Source of the DNA: Anaerolinea sp.
Lineage (GTDB): Bacteria > Chloroflexota > Anaerolineae > Anaerolineales > Villigracilaceae
Length of the DNA: 64,000 bases
Assembly (NCBI GenBank): GCA_020719725.1
Contig: DYPU01000001.1
Span: 1 to 64,000, forward strand
Reading direction: 5' to 3'
Part shown: positions 25,936 through 33,569 of the stretch, in pieces
Layout: the number at the start of each line of letters is the position of its first letter
Position numbering within the stretch: the stretch's first letter is position 1
Made by a program: the position numbers and the translations under genes
The notes under the pieces: generated by a model
Told to the model about the DNA's origin: nothing
Database searches by the model: none
What the model saw: the letters and a program-made list of their open reading frames with translations, nothing else

Positions 25936-25965
25936 AAGCGGGAGCGCCATTTGGCGCTCCCGCTT
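25936..25965 (-). terminator. Intrinsic terminator after rpsT
   Basis: Perfect 13-bp stem AAGCGGGAGCGCC (25936-25948) with 25953-25965 and loop ATTT; TTTTG follows on the minus strand. It lies 25 bases past the rpsT stop. Confidence 0.88.
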
Positions 25966-25989
25966 GATGCACAAGACACAAGCCGAAAG

Positions 25990-26259
25990 TTACTTGGTTT
26001 CGATGGCCGCGAGGGCCTTCATCAGGCGGCTTTTGCGGCGAGCAGCGTTATTCTTGTGAACAACACCCTTCAAAGCGGCTTTATCCAGGCGGCTGATGGC
26101 GACCAAAACGGCCTCTTTCGAAGTCGCGGCATCTCCGGCTAAAATAGCGGCGCGGGCGTCGCGGACAGCGGCGCGAGCCGTACCACGCACAACGCGGTTG
26201 CGCAGGCGGCGGCTTTCGTTCTGGCGATTACGTTTGATTTGAGACTTAATATTAGCCAA
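25990..26259 (-). CDS. rpsT: 30S ribosomal protein S20
   Basis: The 89-residue basic protein has the S20 signature: ANIKSQIKRNRQNESRRLRN at the start, then VVHKNNAARRKSRLMKAL near the end. It binds 16S rRNA early in 30S assembly. The start codon is TTG at 26259, preceded by GGAGGAAG at 4 bases; the family alignment begins exactly there and no ATG fits. Escherichia coli rpsT also starts with UUG, which is part of its autogenous control. Here the same rare start suggests comparable translational self-regulation. Confidence 0.95.
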   Translation of the reverse strand: MANIKSQIKRNRQNESRRLRNRVVRGTARAAVRDARAAILAGDAATSKEAVLVAISRLDKAALKGVVHKNNAARRKSRLMKALAAIETK

Positions 26260-26334
26260 GGTACTTCCTCCAAAAAAATCTTTCCAATGACAGCGGGCGA
26301 GAATTCTACCCGACAAGGTTTATTTTGTCCAGCC

Positions 26335-27084
26335 TTATGGGGTGACTGTGGGGGTAATTGTAGCCCCTGGGGTGACTGTGGGGGCCAGGGTATTGGTGGG
26401 CGTCACCAGGTTGACGCGAATGATCAGAATTTGCCCAATATAAATTAAATTGGTGTTTTCCAGTTTGTTTTCTTTGATGATATCTTCTTCGGTGGAGTTG
26501 AATTTGGCTGCAATGCCTGCAATCGTATCATTGGCCTGGATGGTGTATTTAATTTTTGTGCCACGCGCCAGGTCGGCGGGGATGGGAGTGGCGGAGGGCA
26601 AAGGCATACCCGGATTTGGAATGATGATTTTTTGCCCAATAAAAACGCCCAATGTGGTTGGGTCGATGCTGAAATCGCCGGAGGTGCTGTTGGAGTTGTA
26701 GGGGTTTAGCAGCACAATCAGCGCCAATCCATCATCCCCCAGCTCAAATTTTTCCACAATGGTGGAAAGATATTCGCCTTCCTGAACGGTGTATTCAAAA
26801 GGGGCGGATGGGGTTGGCGTGAAGGTAATTGTGGGTGTGGCGGTTTCCGTGGAGGTGCTGGTTGCTGTATTGGTGGCCGTTGGAGTAAAAGTAAGGGTGG
26901 GGGTGGGCGTCTCGGTGGCAAACAGGCTAAATTCGAACTTTGGCCCGTCACCGCCGGTTAACCATAGCACCAGAACAACAATTCCAATGGCGATCAGCAA
27001 AATTGCCAGTCCGCCGACCACAAAAGGTCCCATTTGCTGGCGTCGTTTGTAAGATGAAATCAGGCTTGAAGGTGGTTTGTTCAT
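26335..27084 (-). CDS. Membrane-anchored protein with two LysM domains
   Basis: The 249-residue protein has a short basic cytoplasmic start, a membrane helix at about residues 20-42 (VVGGLAILLIAIGIVVLVLW), a Thr/Pro-rich linker (about 55-95), and two LysM domains. The first starts YTVQEGEYLSTIVEKF; the second starts YTIQANDTIAGIAAKFN. A second TPT-type tail closes the protein. LysM domains bind the glycan chains of peptidoglycan or similar N-acetylglucosamine polymers, so it probably tethers to the cell wall. No catalytic domain is present. ATG 27084 follows AGAGAG; an in-frame Met 48 bases upstream is possible but less well placed. Confidence 0.85.
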   Translation of the reverse strand: MNKPPSSLISSYKRRQQMGPFVVGGLAILLIAIGIVVLVLWLTGGDGPKFEFSLFATETPTPTLTFTPTATNTATSTSTETATPTITFTPTPSAPFEYTVQEGEYLSTIVEKFELGDDGLALIVLLNPYNSNSTSGDFSIDPTTLGVFIGQKIIIPNPGMPLPSATPIPADLARGTKIKYTIQANDTIAGIAAKFNSTEEDIIKENKLENTNLIYIGQILIIRVNLVTPTNTLAPTVTPGATITPTVTP

Positions 27085-27222
27085 AGCTCTCTCTTTTTGC
27101 GGTGGGTTGAAATGCCGCATAGACAGTATTCTACCTGAAAAAGGATGATTTCGGGTAGGTCGGGAAGTTTGGGGGAGCTGGGTGCGATTTCGTTTATAAT
27201 GCGCAGACGAAAGGCTCAGGAT

Positions 27223-28149
27223 ATGAATTTTCTCATTACCGGCGCTGCTGGGTTTCTTGGCTCGGCTCTTGCCAACCGATTGGCCCGTGAAGGACATCAG
27301 GTGCGTGGGTTGGATGACCTTTCCACGGGTGATCCGCAAGCTCTAACTTCCGATGTCCATTTTACCCGTGGGGATGTAAACGACCGGCCCAAATTGTGGA
27401 CGCTGCTTCAGGATGTGGATTGCGTTTATCATTTTGCGGCCCGCGTTAGTGTCCAGGAATCGGTTTTGTATCCGCGTGAGTATAACGCTGTCAATGTTGG
27501 CGGGACCGTCAGCTTGATGGAGGCGATGCGCGATGTGGGCGTGCGGCGGGTGGTACTGGTTTCTTCGGGGGCAATTTATGGTGATCAGGGTGAACAGCCT
27601 TTGCGCGAAACGATGACGCCTAATCCGCGCTCTCCTTACGCCGTTTCAAAACTGGCCGCCGAATTTTATGTTAATACTATCGGCGATTTGTGGAATATTG
27701 AAACTGTGAGTTTGCGGGTTTTTAATGCCTATGGCCCCGGGCAGCAATTACCGGCCTCACATCCGCCGGTTGTGGCTAATTATTTACGTCAGGCCTTGCG
27801 CAATGGCTCTTTGGTGGTGCATGGAGATGGCAGCCAAACCCGTGATTATGTTTATGTGGATGATGTTGTTGTGGCGTTGGTGGCGGCCTCGACTGCGCCC
27901 AACCTGGATGGGTTGGTGATTAACGTGGGCAGTGGCCGCGAAATGCAGGTTCGTGAACTGGTTCGGGCTGTTTTGGATGTGACCGGTTCTACCTCAGAGC
28001 CGATTTATAGCCCCAATGCTGCGGGCGGTGTTTCCAGAATGTGCGCCGATTTGGCGCTGGCCGAGAAGAAGCTAGGCTATCGCCCTTCGATTGCGCTCGA
28101 AGAGGGGCTGCGCCTGACGCTACAGCGTGATTCTCGTTTTAAAAAATAA
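27223..28149 (+). CDS. NAD-dependent epimerase/dehydratase (nucleotide-sugar family)
   Basis: The 308-residue extended short-chain dehydrogenase has the NAD site GAAGFLG at residues 7-13, the catalytic SSGAIYGD and YAVSKLAAE (Tyr-x3-Lys), and the nucleotide-sugar landmark RVFNAYGPGQ. RDYVYVDDVV near residue 210 is typical of UDP-glucose 4-epimerase and dTDP-glucose dehydratase relatives. The sugar substrate cannot be fixed from sequence. ATG 27223 is at the family start. A TATAAT at 27195-27200 is a likely -10. Confidence 0.9.
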   Translation: MNFLITGAAGFLGSALANRLAREGHQVRGLDDLSTGDPQALTSDVHFTRGDVNDRPKLWTLLQDVDCVYHFAARVSVQESVLYPREYNAVNVGGTVSLMEAMRDVGVRRVVLVSSGAIYGDQGEQPLRETMTPNPRSPYAVSKLAAEFYVNTIGDLWNIETVSLRVFNAYGPGQQLPASHPPVVANYLRQALRNGSLVVHGDGSQTRDYVYVDDVVVALVAASTAPNLDGLVINVGSGREMQVRELVRAVLDVTGSTSEPIYSPNAAGGVSRMCADLALAEKKLGYRPSIALEEGLRLTLQRDSRFKK

Positions 28150-28192
28150 TCGTAATTCTTCAGCGATCCGATCTGGCCGGGGGATACAAGCT

Positions 28193-28216
28193 CTCCGGCG
28201 CTGTCCATAGCCGGAG
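28193..28216 (+). other. Short hairpin in the leader of the reductase gene
   Basis: CTCCGGC (28193-28199) pairs with GCCGGAG (28210-28216) in the 138-base gap before the PanE-like gene. No T tract follows. I see no other feature in this gap. Confidence 0.3.
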
Positions 28217-28287
28217 GGCTTCAGCTTCTGGCAAAACAGGCTATAAGCGAATGGGCTGAATAGTTTCAATAAATCAGGAGATTAACC

Positions 28288-29352
28288 TTGCTACTATCCC
28301 ATCTCAAAATATTGGTGTTTGGCGCTGGCGCTATTGGAACGTATATTGGCGGATCTTTGGCGCTGGCCGGGCATGATGTGGCGTTTGTGGAACAGCCTGC
28401 GGTGGCGGAGTTGCTTCGTCAGCGTGGGTTGAAGCTGGATTTGACGGTGGACAAGCGTCGGGGGGCTGTTTCACGGTTTGAAGTGCGGGATGCGGCGATT
28501 TTTGATTCGCTTGAAGCGGCTTTGGGTGCGGGAAAAGTTTTCGATGTCGCCATTTTTGCTCTAAAATCGTTTGATACTCAACCGGCGCTGGATGCGCTGC
28601 TGCCGTTTCGGGCGCAGTTACCGCCGATATTGTGCCTGCAAAATGGGGTTGATAATGAGCCGATGCTGGCCGCGGCGCTGGGGGCCGATAAGGTGATTTA
28701 CGGCACGGTCACTTCGGCGGTTGGGCGCGTGGGGCCGGGTGAAATTGTGCTGGAAAAGCTGCGCGGCGTGGGGCTGGCTCAGGGCTTGCCGATTGTGGCG
28801 CGGCTGGCGCAGGCGCTGGAAGATGCGTTTTTGAACTGCCAGCTTTTTGAAAATGCGGCGAATATGAAGTGGTCTAAATTGCTGACCAACTTGCTGGCGA
28901 ATCCTACTTCGGCGATTTTGAACATGACTGCGGCTGAAATTTATAACGATCCGGCCTTGTATCGGTTGGAGATTGAGCAGCTACGTGAGTGCCTGGCGGT
29001 GATGAAGGCCCAGGGGATTGGGGTGGTCGATTTGCCCGGTACGCCGGTGCGTTTGCTGGCCCTGGCGACGCGGCTGCCCTTATGGCTTTCCAGACCGTTT
29101 TTAAGCAAGGCTGCCGGGGCCGGACGTGGAGCCAAAATGCCTTCTTTTCATATTGATTTGTATGCCGGGCGAATGCGCAGCGAGGTGATTTATTTGCACG
29201 GGGCGGTGGTGCGCGCCGGGCAGCTTTTGGGGCTGCCAACCCCGGTCAATGGATTATTAACTAGCACTTTGTTGGCGTTAGCTGAAAAACGCCTGCCGCT
29301 CGACTCTTATGCCAATAACCCTGAAAAGCTGCTGTCTGAGTTGAAGAAATGA
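28288..29352 (+). CDS. Ketopantoate reductase-like protein (PanE/ApbA family)
   Basis: The 354-residue protein has the dinucleotide site VFGAGAIGTYIGG at residues 9-21, the catalytic Lys region in NMKWSKLLTNLLANPTSAI, and the C-terminal helical domain with SFHIDLYAGRMRSEVIYLHG. PanE reduces ketopantoate to pantoate with NADPH in pantothenate and CoA synthesis. The family has many relatives acting on other 2-oxo acids, so a strict panE call is not made. The start is TTG at 28288, seven bases after AGGAG; no ATG precedes the nucleotide-binding motif. The stop overlaps the kinase start by 4 bases, so the two are coupled. Confidence 0.85.
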   Translation: MLLSHLKILVFGAGAIGTYIGGSLALAGHDVAFVEQPAVAELLRQRGLKLDLTVDKRRGAVSRFEVRDAAIFDSLEAALGAGKVFDVAIFALKSFDTQPALDALLPFRAQLPPILCLQNGVDNEPMLAAALGADKVIYGTVTSAVGRVGPGEIVLEKLRGVGLAQGLPIVARLAQALEDAFLNCQLFENAANMKWSKLLTNLLANPTSAILNMTAAEIYNDPALYRLEIEQLRECLAVMKAQGIGVVDLPGTPVRLLALATRLPLWLSRPFLSKAAGAGRGAKMPSFHIDLYAGRMRSEVIYLHGAVVRAGQLLGLPTPVNGLLTSTLLALAEKRLPLDSYANNPEKLLSELKK

Positions 29353-31046
29353 CAATTCTTTCTGTTTCTCAAAGTGAACTGGTGCAAATTCATTTGCCCA
29401 ACGGGCGCACCTTGGAAGGGCCGCGCGGCGCAAGCGCTGAAGTTTTTCTGAAAAGCGTGGAAGCCGATTTCTCCGCGCCGGTGGTTGGCGCGATTATCAA
29501 TGGCGAACTGCACGAGCTAACCTATCCGGTCACAATGGAAGCCGCTGTGCAGCCAGTGACCATGGCCGATATGGATGGTTCGCGTATTTACCGGCGCTCA
29601 CTAACTTTTTTGCTTGAAGCGGCTTTTTCGGCGCTTTTTCCTGCCGCAACGCTGCTAATAGATCATTCGGTGGCTTCTGGCGGCTATTACTGCCACGTTC
29701 GCGGGCGTGCCCCACTTACGGACCCAGAATTGGCCCAACTCGAAGCTGAAATGCGTCGTTTGGTGGAGGCAAGCCTGCCCTTTGTGCGCAAAGAGGTGAC
29801 CCTGGCCGAGGCTGTAGCTCATTTTGAAAGCCAGGGCTATCAAGATAAAGTGCGCCTGTTTGCCCATCGCCACAAACCTTATGTCACTTTGTATCAATTA
29901 GGCAAACATCTCGATTATCACCACGGCTACATGGTTCCATCCACCGCTTATTTAAAATGGTTTGCCTTGCTTGGCTCCAATGGCGGCTTCACCCTGCGCT
30001 TTCCGCGCCGCCATCACCCCACCGAGCTTTTGGCGCTGGAAGATTTCCCAAAGCTGCTCTCTGCTTTCCGACAGTATGGCGAATGGCTGGAGCGGCTCTG
30101 TACCGATTCGGTTGGGGCGCTCAACGATGCCATTCAGGCCGGACGCGCGCGCGAGTTGATTCTCGTTTCGGAAGCTCTGCACGAGCAGCATATTGCCGCG
30201 CTTGCCAGTCAGATTGCTGAAAAAGAAAGCACGCGCCTGGTGCTGATTGCGGGGCCGTCTTCTTCGGGTAAAACCACTTTCTCGCGGCGGCTGGCCGTTC
30301 AGCTTTTGGTGCTGGGCCTTTCACCCTTTGCGCTCGAAATGGACAACTATTTTATAGATCGCGAGGCCACCCCGCGAGACGAAAACGGCCAATTTGATTT
30401 TGAAACTATCGAAGCGCTCGATTTGGAGCTGCTCGGTCAACATCTCGAAGCGCTCATTCGGGGTGATGAAGTTCAAATTCCGCGTTATAACTTCAAAATA
30501 GGGCGTAGTGAACCGGGTGACGTAGTGCGGCTGCGCTCCGGTCAATTGATTATTTTGGAAGGAATCCACGGACTCAACCCGCGTCTGATCCCCGCTTCGT
30601 TGGCGAGTCAATCTTTTCGGCTCTACGCTTCGGCGCTGACGCAACTTAACCTGGATCGCCACAATCGCGTCTCAACCACCGATACCCGCCTGATACGACG
30701 GATTGTGCGCGATGCGCGCGAACGCGGCTACAGCGCCGCTCAAACTATTGCCCGCTGGGAATCGGTGCGGCGTGGTGAAAAACGGCATATTTTCCCCTAT
30801 CAGGAAAATACTGATGTAATGTTCAACTCGGCCCTGGCCTATGAGCTGTCTGTCTTGCGCCCACTGGCCGAGCCGCTCTTGCGCCAGGTCTCGCCGCATA
30901 CCCCCGAATTTATCGAAACCAAGCGCTTGCTGGCTTTTTTGGAATGGTTTCTGCCATTGGAGAGTGACCTGGTTCCAGATAACTCCATCCTCCGTGAGTT
31001 TATCGGCGGTTCAATTTTAAAAGAGTTTAAAATCTGGGGCGCATAG
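29349..31046 (+). CDS. Nucleoside kinase with N-terminal TGS and tRNA-synthetase-like domains
   Basis: The 565-residue multidomain protein begins with a TGS-like ubiquitin fold (about residues 5-70). A threonyl/alanyl-tRNA-synthetase second-additional-domain-like region follows (about 75-230), containing LLIDHSVASGGYYCHV. The C-terminal half is a uridine kinase/phosphoribulokinase-type P-loop kinase with Walker A GPSSSGKTTF at about 302-311, LEMDNYFIDRE and IPRYNFKIG. This arrangement is known from Thermotoga and Firmicutes nucleoside kinases. It likely phosphorylates uridine or related nucleosides; the role of the N-terminal modules is unclear. ATG overlaps the upstream stop by 4 bases. Confidence 0.9.
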   Translation: MTILSVSQSELVQIHLPNGRTLEGPRGASAEVFLKSVEADFSAPVVGAIINGELHELTYPVTMEAAVQPVTMADMDGSRIYRRSLTFLLEAAFSALFPAATLLIDHSVASGGYYCHVRGRAPLTDPELAQLEAEMRRLVEASLPFVRKEVTLAEAVAHFESQGYQDKVRLFAHRHKPYVTLYQLGKHLDYHHGYMVPSTAYLKWFALLGSNGGFTLRFPRRHHPTELLALEDFPKLLSAFRQYGEWLERLCTDSVGALNDAIQAGRARELILVSEALHEQHIAALASQIAEKESTRLVLIAGPSSSGKTTFSRRLAVQLLVLGLSPFALEMDNYFIDREATPRDENGQFDFETIEALDLELLGQHLEALIRGDEVQIPRYNFKIGRSEPGDVVRLRSGQLIILEGIHGLNPRLIPASLASQSFRLYASALTQLNLDRHNRVSTTDTRLIRRIVRDARERGYSAAQTIARWESVRRGEKRHIFPYQENTDVMFNSALAYELSVLRPLAEPLLRQVSPHTPEFIETKRLLAFLEWFLPLESDLVPDNSILREFIGGSILKEFKIWGA

Positions 31047-31096
31047 TTTGAGCCACATTCACACAGCGGGTTTGATTGGGCGCTGGCTTCGGTAGT

Positions 31097-31143
31097 AGCA
31101 AAAAGCCCGATTTGTTTTGTCAAAACAAATCGGGCTTTTTGCT
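31097..31143. terminator. Bidirectional terminator between kinase and obg
   Basis: Perfect 22-bp stem (31097-31118 with 31122-31143) and a 3-base loop. AAAAAGCCC/GGGCTTTTT gives T tracts on both strands. It serves the convergent genes ending at 31046 and 31165. Confidence 0.93.
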
Positions 31144-31164
31144 TTATAAGGCTTGATCGGAAGG

Positions 31165-32433
31165 CTAATCCTGCCACTCCAACTCGTAATCGCCAATGAA
31201 GACAGTATCACCTTCGTCAACGCCTGCCGCGCGCAAGGCTTTTTCGATGCCAAGCGCTTCAATGATGCGTTGGAAGCGTCTGACCGAGCCGCTGTGCTCC
31301 CAATAGGTCATCGCCGCTGCGCGTTCGATGGCGGGGCCGGAAACGCGCCACTGTTTGCCATCTTCGCGGACAATCGTAAATTGATTGGGGTCTTCCTGGG
31401 GTCGATAAATTGGCAGGGCATTGGGAATAATATCTTCCATGGTTGGGGTTTCAGCCAGGGTTTGGAAAGACTTAAGCAGGAGTGCGCGAACTTCGGTGTG
31501 AGCCATGGCCGAGATGGAGATTAACTCGATTCCACGCTTTTTTAGGTCTTTTTTTAGCTTGGCGAAACGCTCTTGCGCTTCGGGTAGGTCAATCTTATTC
31601 AGCGCAACAATTTGCGGTTTTTTAGCCAGGTTTTCGTCAAAAAGTGAAAGCTCGGTGTTAATTTGGCTAAAATCGGCCAGTGGGTCTTCCGACATGCCAT
31701 CTAACAGATGAATCAAAACCCGGGTGCGCTGAATATGACGTAAAAAGTCATGCCCCAGGCCAATCCCCTGGCTTGCGCCTTCAATTAGCCCTGGGATGTC
31801 GGCCAGTACGACGCTGGTGTCCTCGTCAATTTCGGCCACACCCAGATTGGGCTGGATGGTGGTGAACGGGTAGGGGGCTATTTCAGGCTTGGCGTTGGTT
31901 AAAACCGACAAAAGGGTCGATTTTCCAGCGTTGGGTACGCCAATAATCCCGATATCTGCAATTAGTTTTAATTCCAGCCGCACACGTTTTTCTTCGCCGG
32001 GTTCGCCTTTTTCAGCCGTGCGTGGAACCTGATTCTTGGAGCTTTTAAAGTGAACGTTCCCGCGCCCGCCGCGCCCGCCTTTGCATACCAGCAGGCGCTG
32101 ACCATGCGTGGTCAGATCGCCCAGCAGGCCGCCTGTCTCAGCATCATAAATCACCGTTCCGAGTGGAACGGGAATTACCAAATCTTCAGCTGAACGTCCA
32201 AACATTTTCTGCGATCCGCCGCCTTTGCCGTCACCGGCTGCAAAACGCATGGTGTGCCGAAAAGATACCAAAGAGTTGACGGTATGCCGCGCTTCGATGA
32301 TCAGGTCGCCGCCTTTACCGCCGTCGCCGCCATCTGGTCCGCCGCGTGGAACATATTTTTCGCGGCGGAAGTGCATCATGCCATTGCCGCCTTTGCCCGA
32401 TTTTACAAAAATTTCTGCCTGGTCAATAAACAT
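31165..32433 (-). CDS. obgE: Obg-family GTPase
   Basis: The 422-residue protein has the three-domain Obg layout. The glycine-rich Obg fold fills residues 1-158 (EIFVKSGKGGNGMMHFRREK). The G domain contains GVPNAGKSTLL, DIPGLIEGASQG and NKIDLPE. The C-terminal OCT domain (about 345-422) contains FTIVREDGKQWRVSGP. Obg acts in late 50S assembly and stress and cell-cycle control. The OCT domain is found in only some phyla, including Firmicutes, Actinobacteria and Chloroflexi. A TATAAT on the minus strand at 32453-32458 is a likely -10. Confidence 0.96.
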   Translation of the reverse strand: MFIDQAEIFVKSGKGGNGMMHFRREKYVPRGGPDGGDGGKGGDLIIEARHTVNSLVSFRHTMRFAAGDGKGGGSQKMFGRSAEDLVIPVPLGTVIYDAETGGLLGDLTTHGQRLLVCKGGRGGRGNVHFKSSKNQVPRTAEKGEPGEEKRVRLELKLIADIGIIGVPNAGKSTLLSVLTNAKPEIAPYPFTTIQPNLGVAEIDEDTSVVLADIPGLIEGASQGIGLGHDFLRHIQRTRVLIHLLDGMSEDPLADFSQINTELSLFDENLAKKPQIVALNKIDLPEAQERFAKLKKDLKKRGIELISISAMAHTEVRALLLKSFQTLAETPTMEDIIPNALPIYRPQEDPNQFTIVREDGKQWRVSGPAIERAAAMTYWEHSGSVRRFQRIIEALGIEKALRAAGVDEGDTVFIGDYELEWQD

Positions 32434-32493
32434 AAGTTCTCCAATGCGGGTGATTATACCGTTGATTGCAGGCAGAAAGAAATTTTACAGGAT

Positions 32494-33168
32494 TTATCTC
32501 TCGATTGCGTTAATGCCATATTTGGTCAGCAAGTCGTCGAGCGCCTCGCGGAGTAATTCGGCTTCGCCGGCTTCGCGCTCTACTGCTAGTTTTGTCAGCC
32601 GTTCAAGCTGGGTTTGGGTGTAATGAGATGTTTTTGGAATCATTTTTTCATCATAGGCCAGCCGAACCTTGGCGCGTCCGGTGGCTTTGGCGCGATAAAG
32701 AGCCTGATCGGCCTTGCGCATTAGTTCGGATTTCAGGCGGCCATCCACTGGGTAGCAAGCGATGCCGCCGCACAGGGCGATTCCGGCCAGTGCTTCCTGT
32801 TTTTCGCCAATAATAAAGGTCTTTGCGGCAGCTTCGGCACGCAATTTTTCCAGAGCCAGAAATGCTTGCTCTCGTTCGGTATTGGGGAAAAGAACAGCAA
32901 ATTCATCACCGCCATAGCGGGCGCAAATAGCCTGCTCACCACAAAACTGCTGAATTAGGGTGCCGATGGTTTTTAAGACGTCATCGCCGCCAGAATGACC
33001 AAAATCCTGGTTGATGCGATAGAAAAAGTCGATATCGATAAAAGCCAGCGCAATGGAGGTGTCTGCGCCTTTGGTTTTTGCCAACAGATCATCAAAAGAT
33101 TCGTGGAAGGCCTTGCGTGAGATCAATCCGGTTAGTTCATCATTGGTAGGCGGTTTTTTTGCGTACAT
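32494..33168 (-). CDS. Diguanylate cyclase (GGDEF) with C-terminal ribbon-helix-helix-like tail
   Basis: The 224-residue cytosolic protein starts straight into a GGDEF domain (NDELTGLISRKAF at residues 9-21). The active-site motif GGDEF is at 86-90 with metal Asp in FIDIDFF, so it should make cyclic di-GMP from GTP. No RxxD inhibitory site precedes the motif, and there is no sensor or membrane domain. After the cyclase ends near residue 172, residues 179-217 read PKTSHYTQTQLERLTKLA and LLREALDDLLTKYG, the spacing of a ribbon-helix-helix (CopG/Arc-like) DNA-binding domain. A perfect inverted repeat overlaps its promoter (33196-33230), consistent with self-regulation. ATG follows AAGGAGAAAGA. 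The RHH assignment is by pattern only. Confidence 0.87.
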   Translation of the reverse strand: MYAKKPPTNDELTGLISRKAFHESFDDLLAKTKGADTSIALAFIDIDFFYRINQDFGHSGGDDVLKTIGTLIQQFCGEQAICARYGGDEFAVLFPNTEREQAFLALEKLRAEAAAKTFIIGEKQEALAGIALCGGIACYPVDGRLKSELMRKADQALYRAKATGRAKVRLAYDEKMIPKTSHYTQTQLERLTKLAVEREAGEAELLREALDDLLTKYGINAIER

Positions 33169-33195
33169 TCTTTCTCCTTTTTATTTTTGTAATAT

Positions 33196-33227
33196 ACATA
33201 AATAATATGTCAATATATTATTTATGT
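33196..33227. promoter_or_regulatory. Inverted-repeat operator candidate over the diguanylate cyclase promoter
   Basis: Arms ACATAAATAATAT (33196-33208) and ATATTATTTATGT (33215-33227) are perfect complements around 6 bases. The repeat is AT-rich in a roughly 50% GC genome and covers the -10 and half the -35 of the minus-strand promoter. Confidence 0.65.
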
Positions 33228-33230
33228 CAA
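33202..33230 (-). promoter_or_regulatory. Sigma-A promoter of the diguanylate cyclase gene
   Basis: On the minus strand TTGACA (33230-33225), a 17-base spacer, then TATTAT (33207-33202). The start codon is 33 bases further on. This is one of the best promoter matches in the window. Confidence 0.8.
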
Positions 33231-33374
33231 GTATGTTTTTATATATAACTTAAGCATTTCTCGGGGGTAAGGATTGGAATTAAGCTCTTGCCAAAATTTT
33301 CTTTGGATAGGCAATGCGGTCTTCTTAGCTTGCCAATTTTTATCGTGAGAGTTGCTTTTTTTGAAAAATTGTGC

Positions 33375-33403
33375 TTGACCTGCCGCAGACTTTGATGTAA
33401 AAT
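33375..33403 (+). promoter_or_regulatory. Promoter of tRNA-Arg
   Basis: TTGACC at 33375-33380, 17 bases, TAAAAT at 33398-33403. The tRNA begins 14 bases downstream, so the 5' leader is only a few bases. Confidence 0.85.
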
Positions 33404-33417
33404 CCCATTTCGCAAGT

Positions 33418-33490
33418 GCCCTCGTAGCTCAGTGGATAGAGCGCTTGCTTGCGGAGCAATAGGTCGCGCGTTCGAGTCGCGCCGAGGGCA
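33418..33490 (+). tRNA. tRNA-Arg (GCG anticodon)
   Basis: A 73-base cloverleaf. Acceptor GCCCTCG pairs with CGAGGGC (33483-33489), discriminator A at 33490. The D arm is GCTC/GAGC. The anticodon loop TTGCGGA holds GCG at 33451-33453. The variable loop is AGGTC and the T arm GCGCG-TTCGAGT-CGCGC. One pair of the anticodon stem (C27-U43) is mismatched. It reads CGC and CGU codons. Most bacteria instead use an ACG anticodon edited to inosine. CCA is not encoded in full. It has its own promoter and terminator. Confidence 0.93.
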
Positions 33491-33494
33491 CCTG

Positions 33495-33534
33495 AAGCAG
33501 TAACGGTACAAAGCCGTTACTGCTTTTTGTTTTC
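33495..33534 (+). terminator. Terminator after tRNA-Arg
   Basis: AAGCAGTAACGG (33495-33506) pairs perfectly with 33514-33525, followed by TTTGTTTT. Confidence 0.9.
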
Positions 33535-33569
33535 GGCTGGTTCGGGAGTAAAATCCTGTCGGAGGCTTT

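Noticed and set aside
26755-26920. Repetitive Thr/Pro-coding DNA as a tandem repeat or CRISPR-like array
   Set aside because: It encodes the TPT-type stalk of the LysM protein; units are irregular and in frame. No CRISPR array is present in the window.
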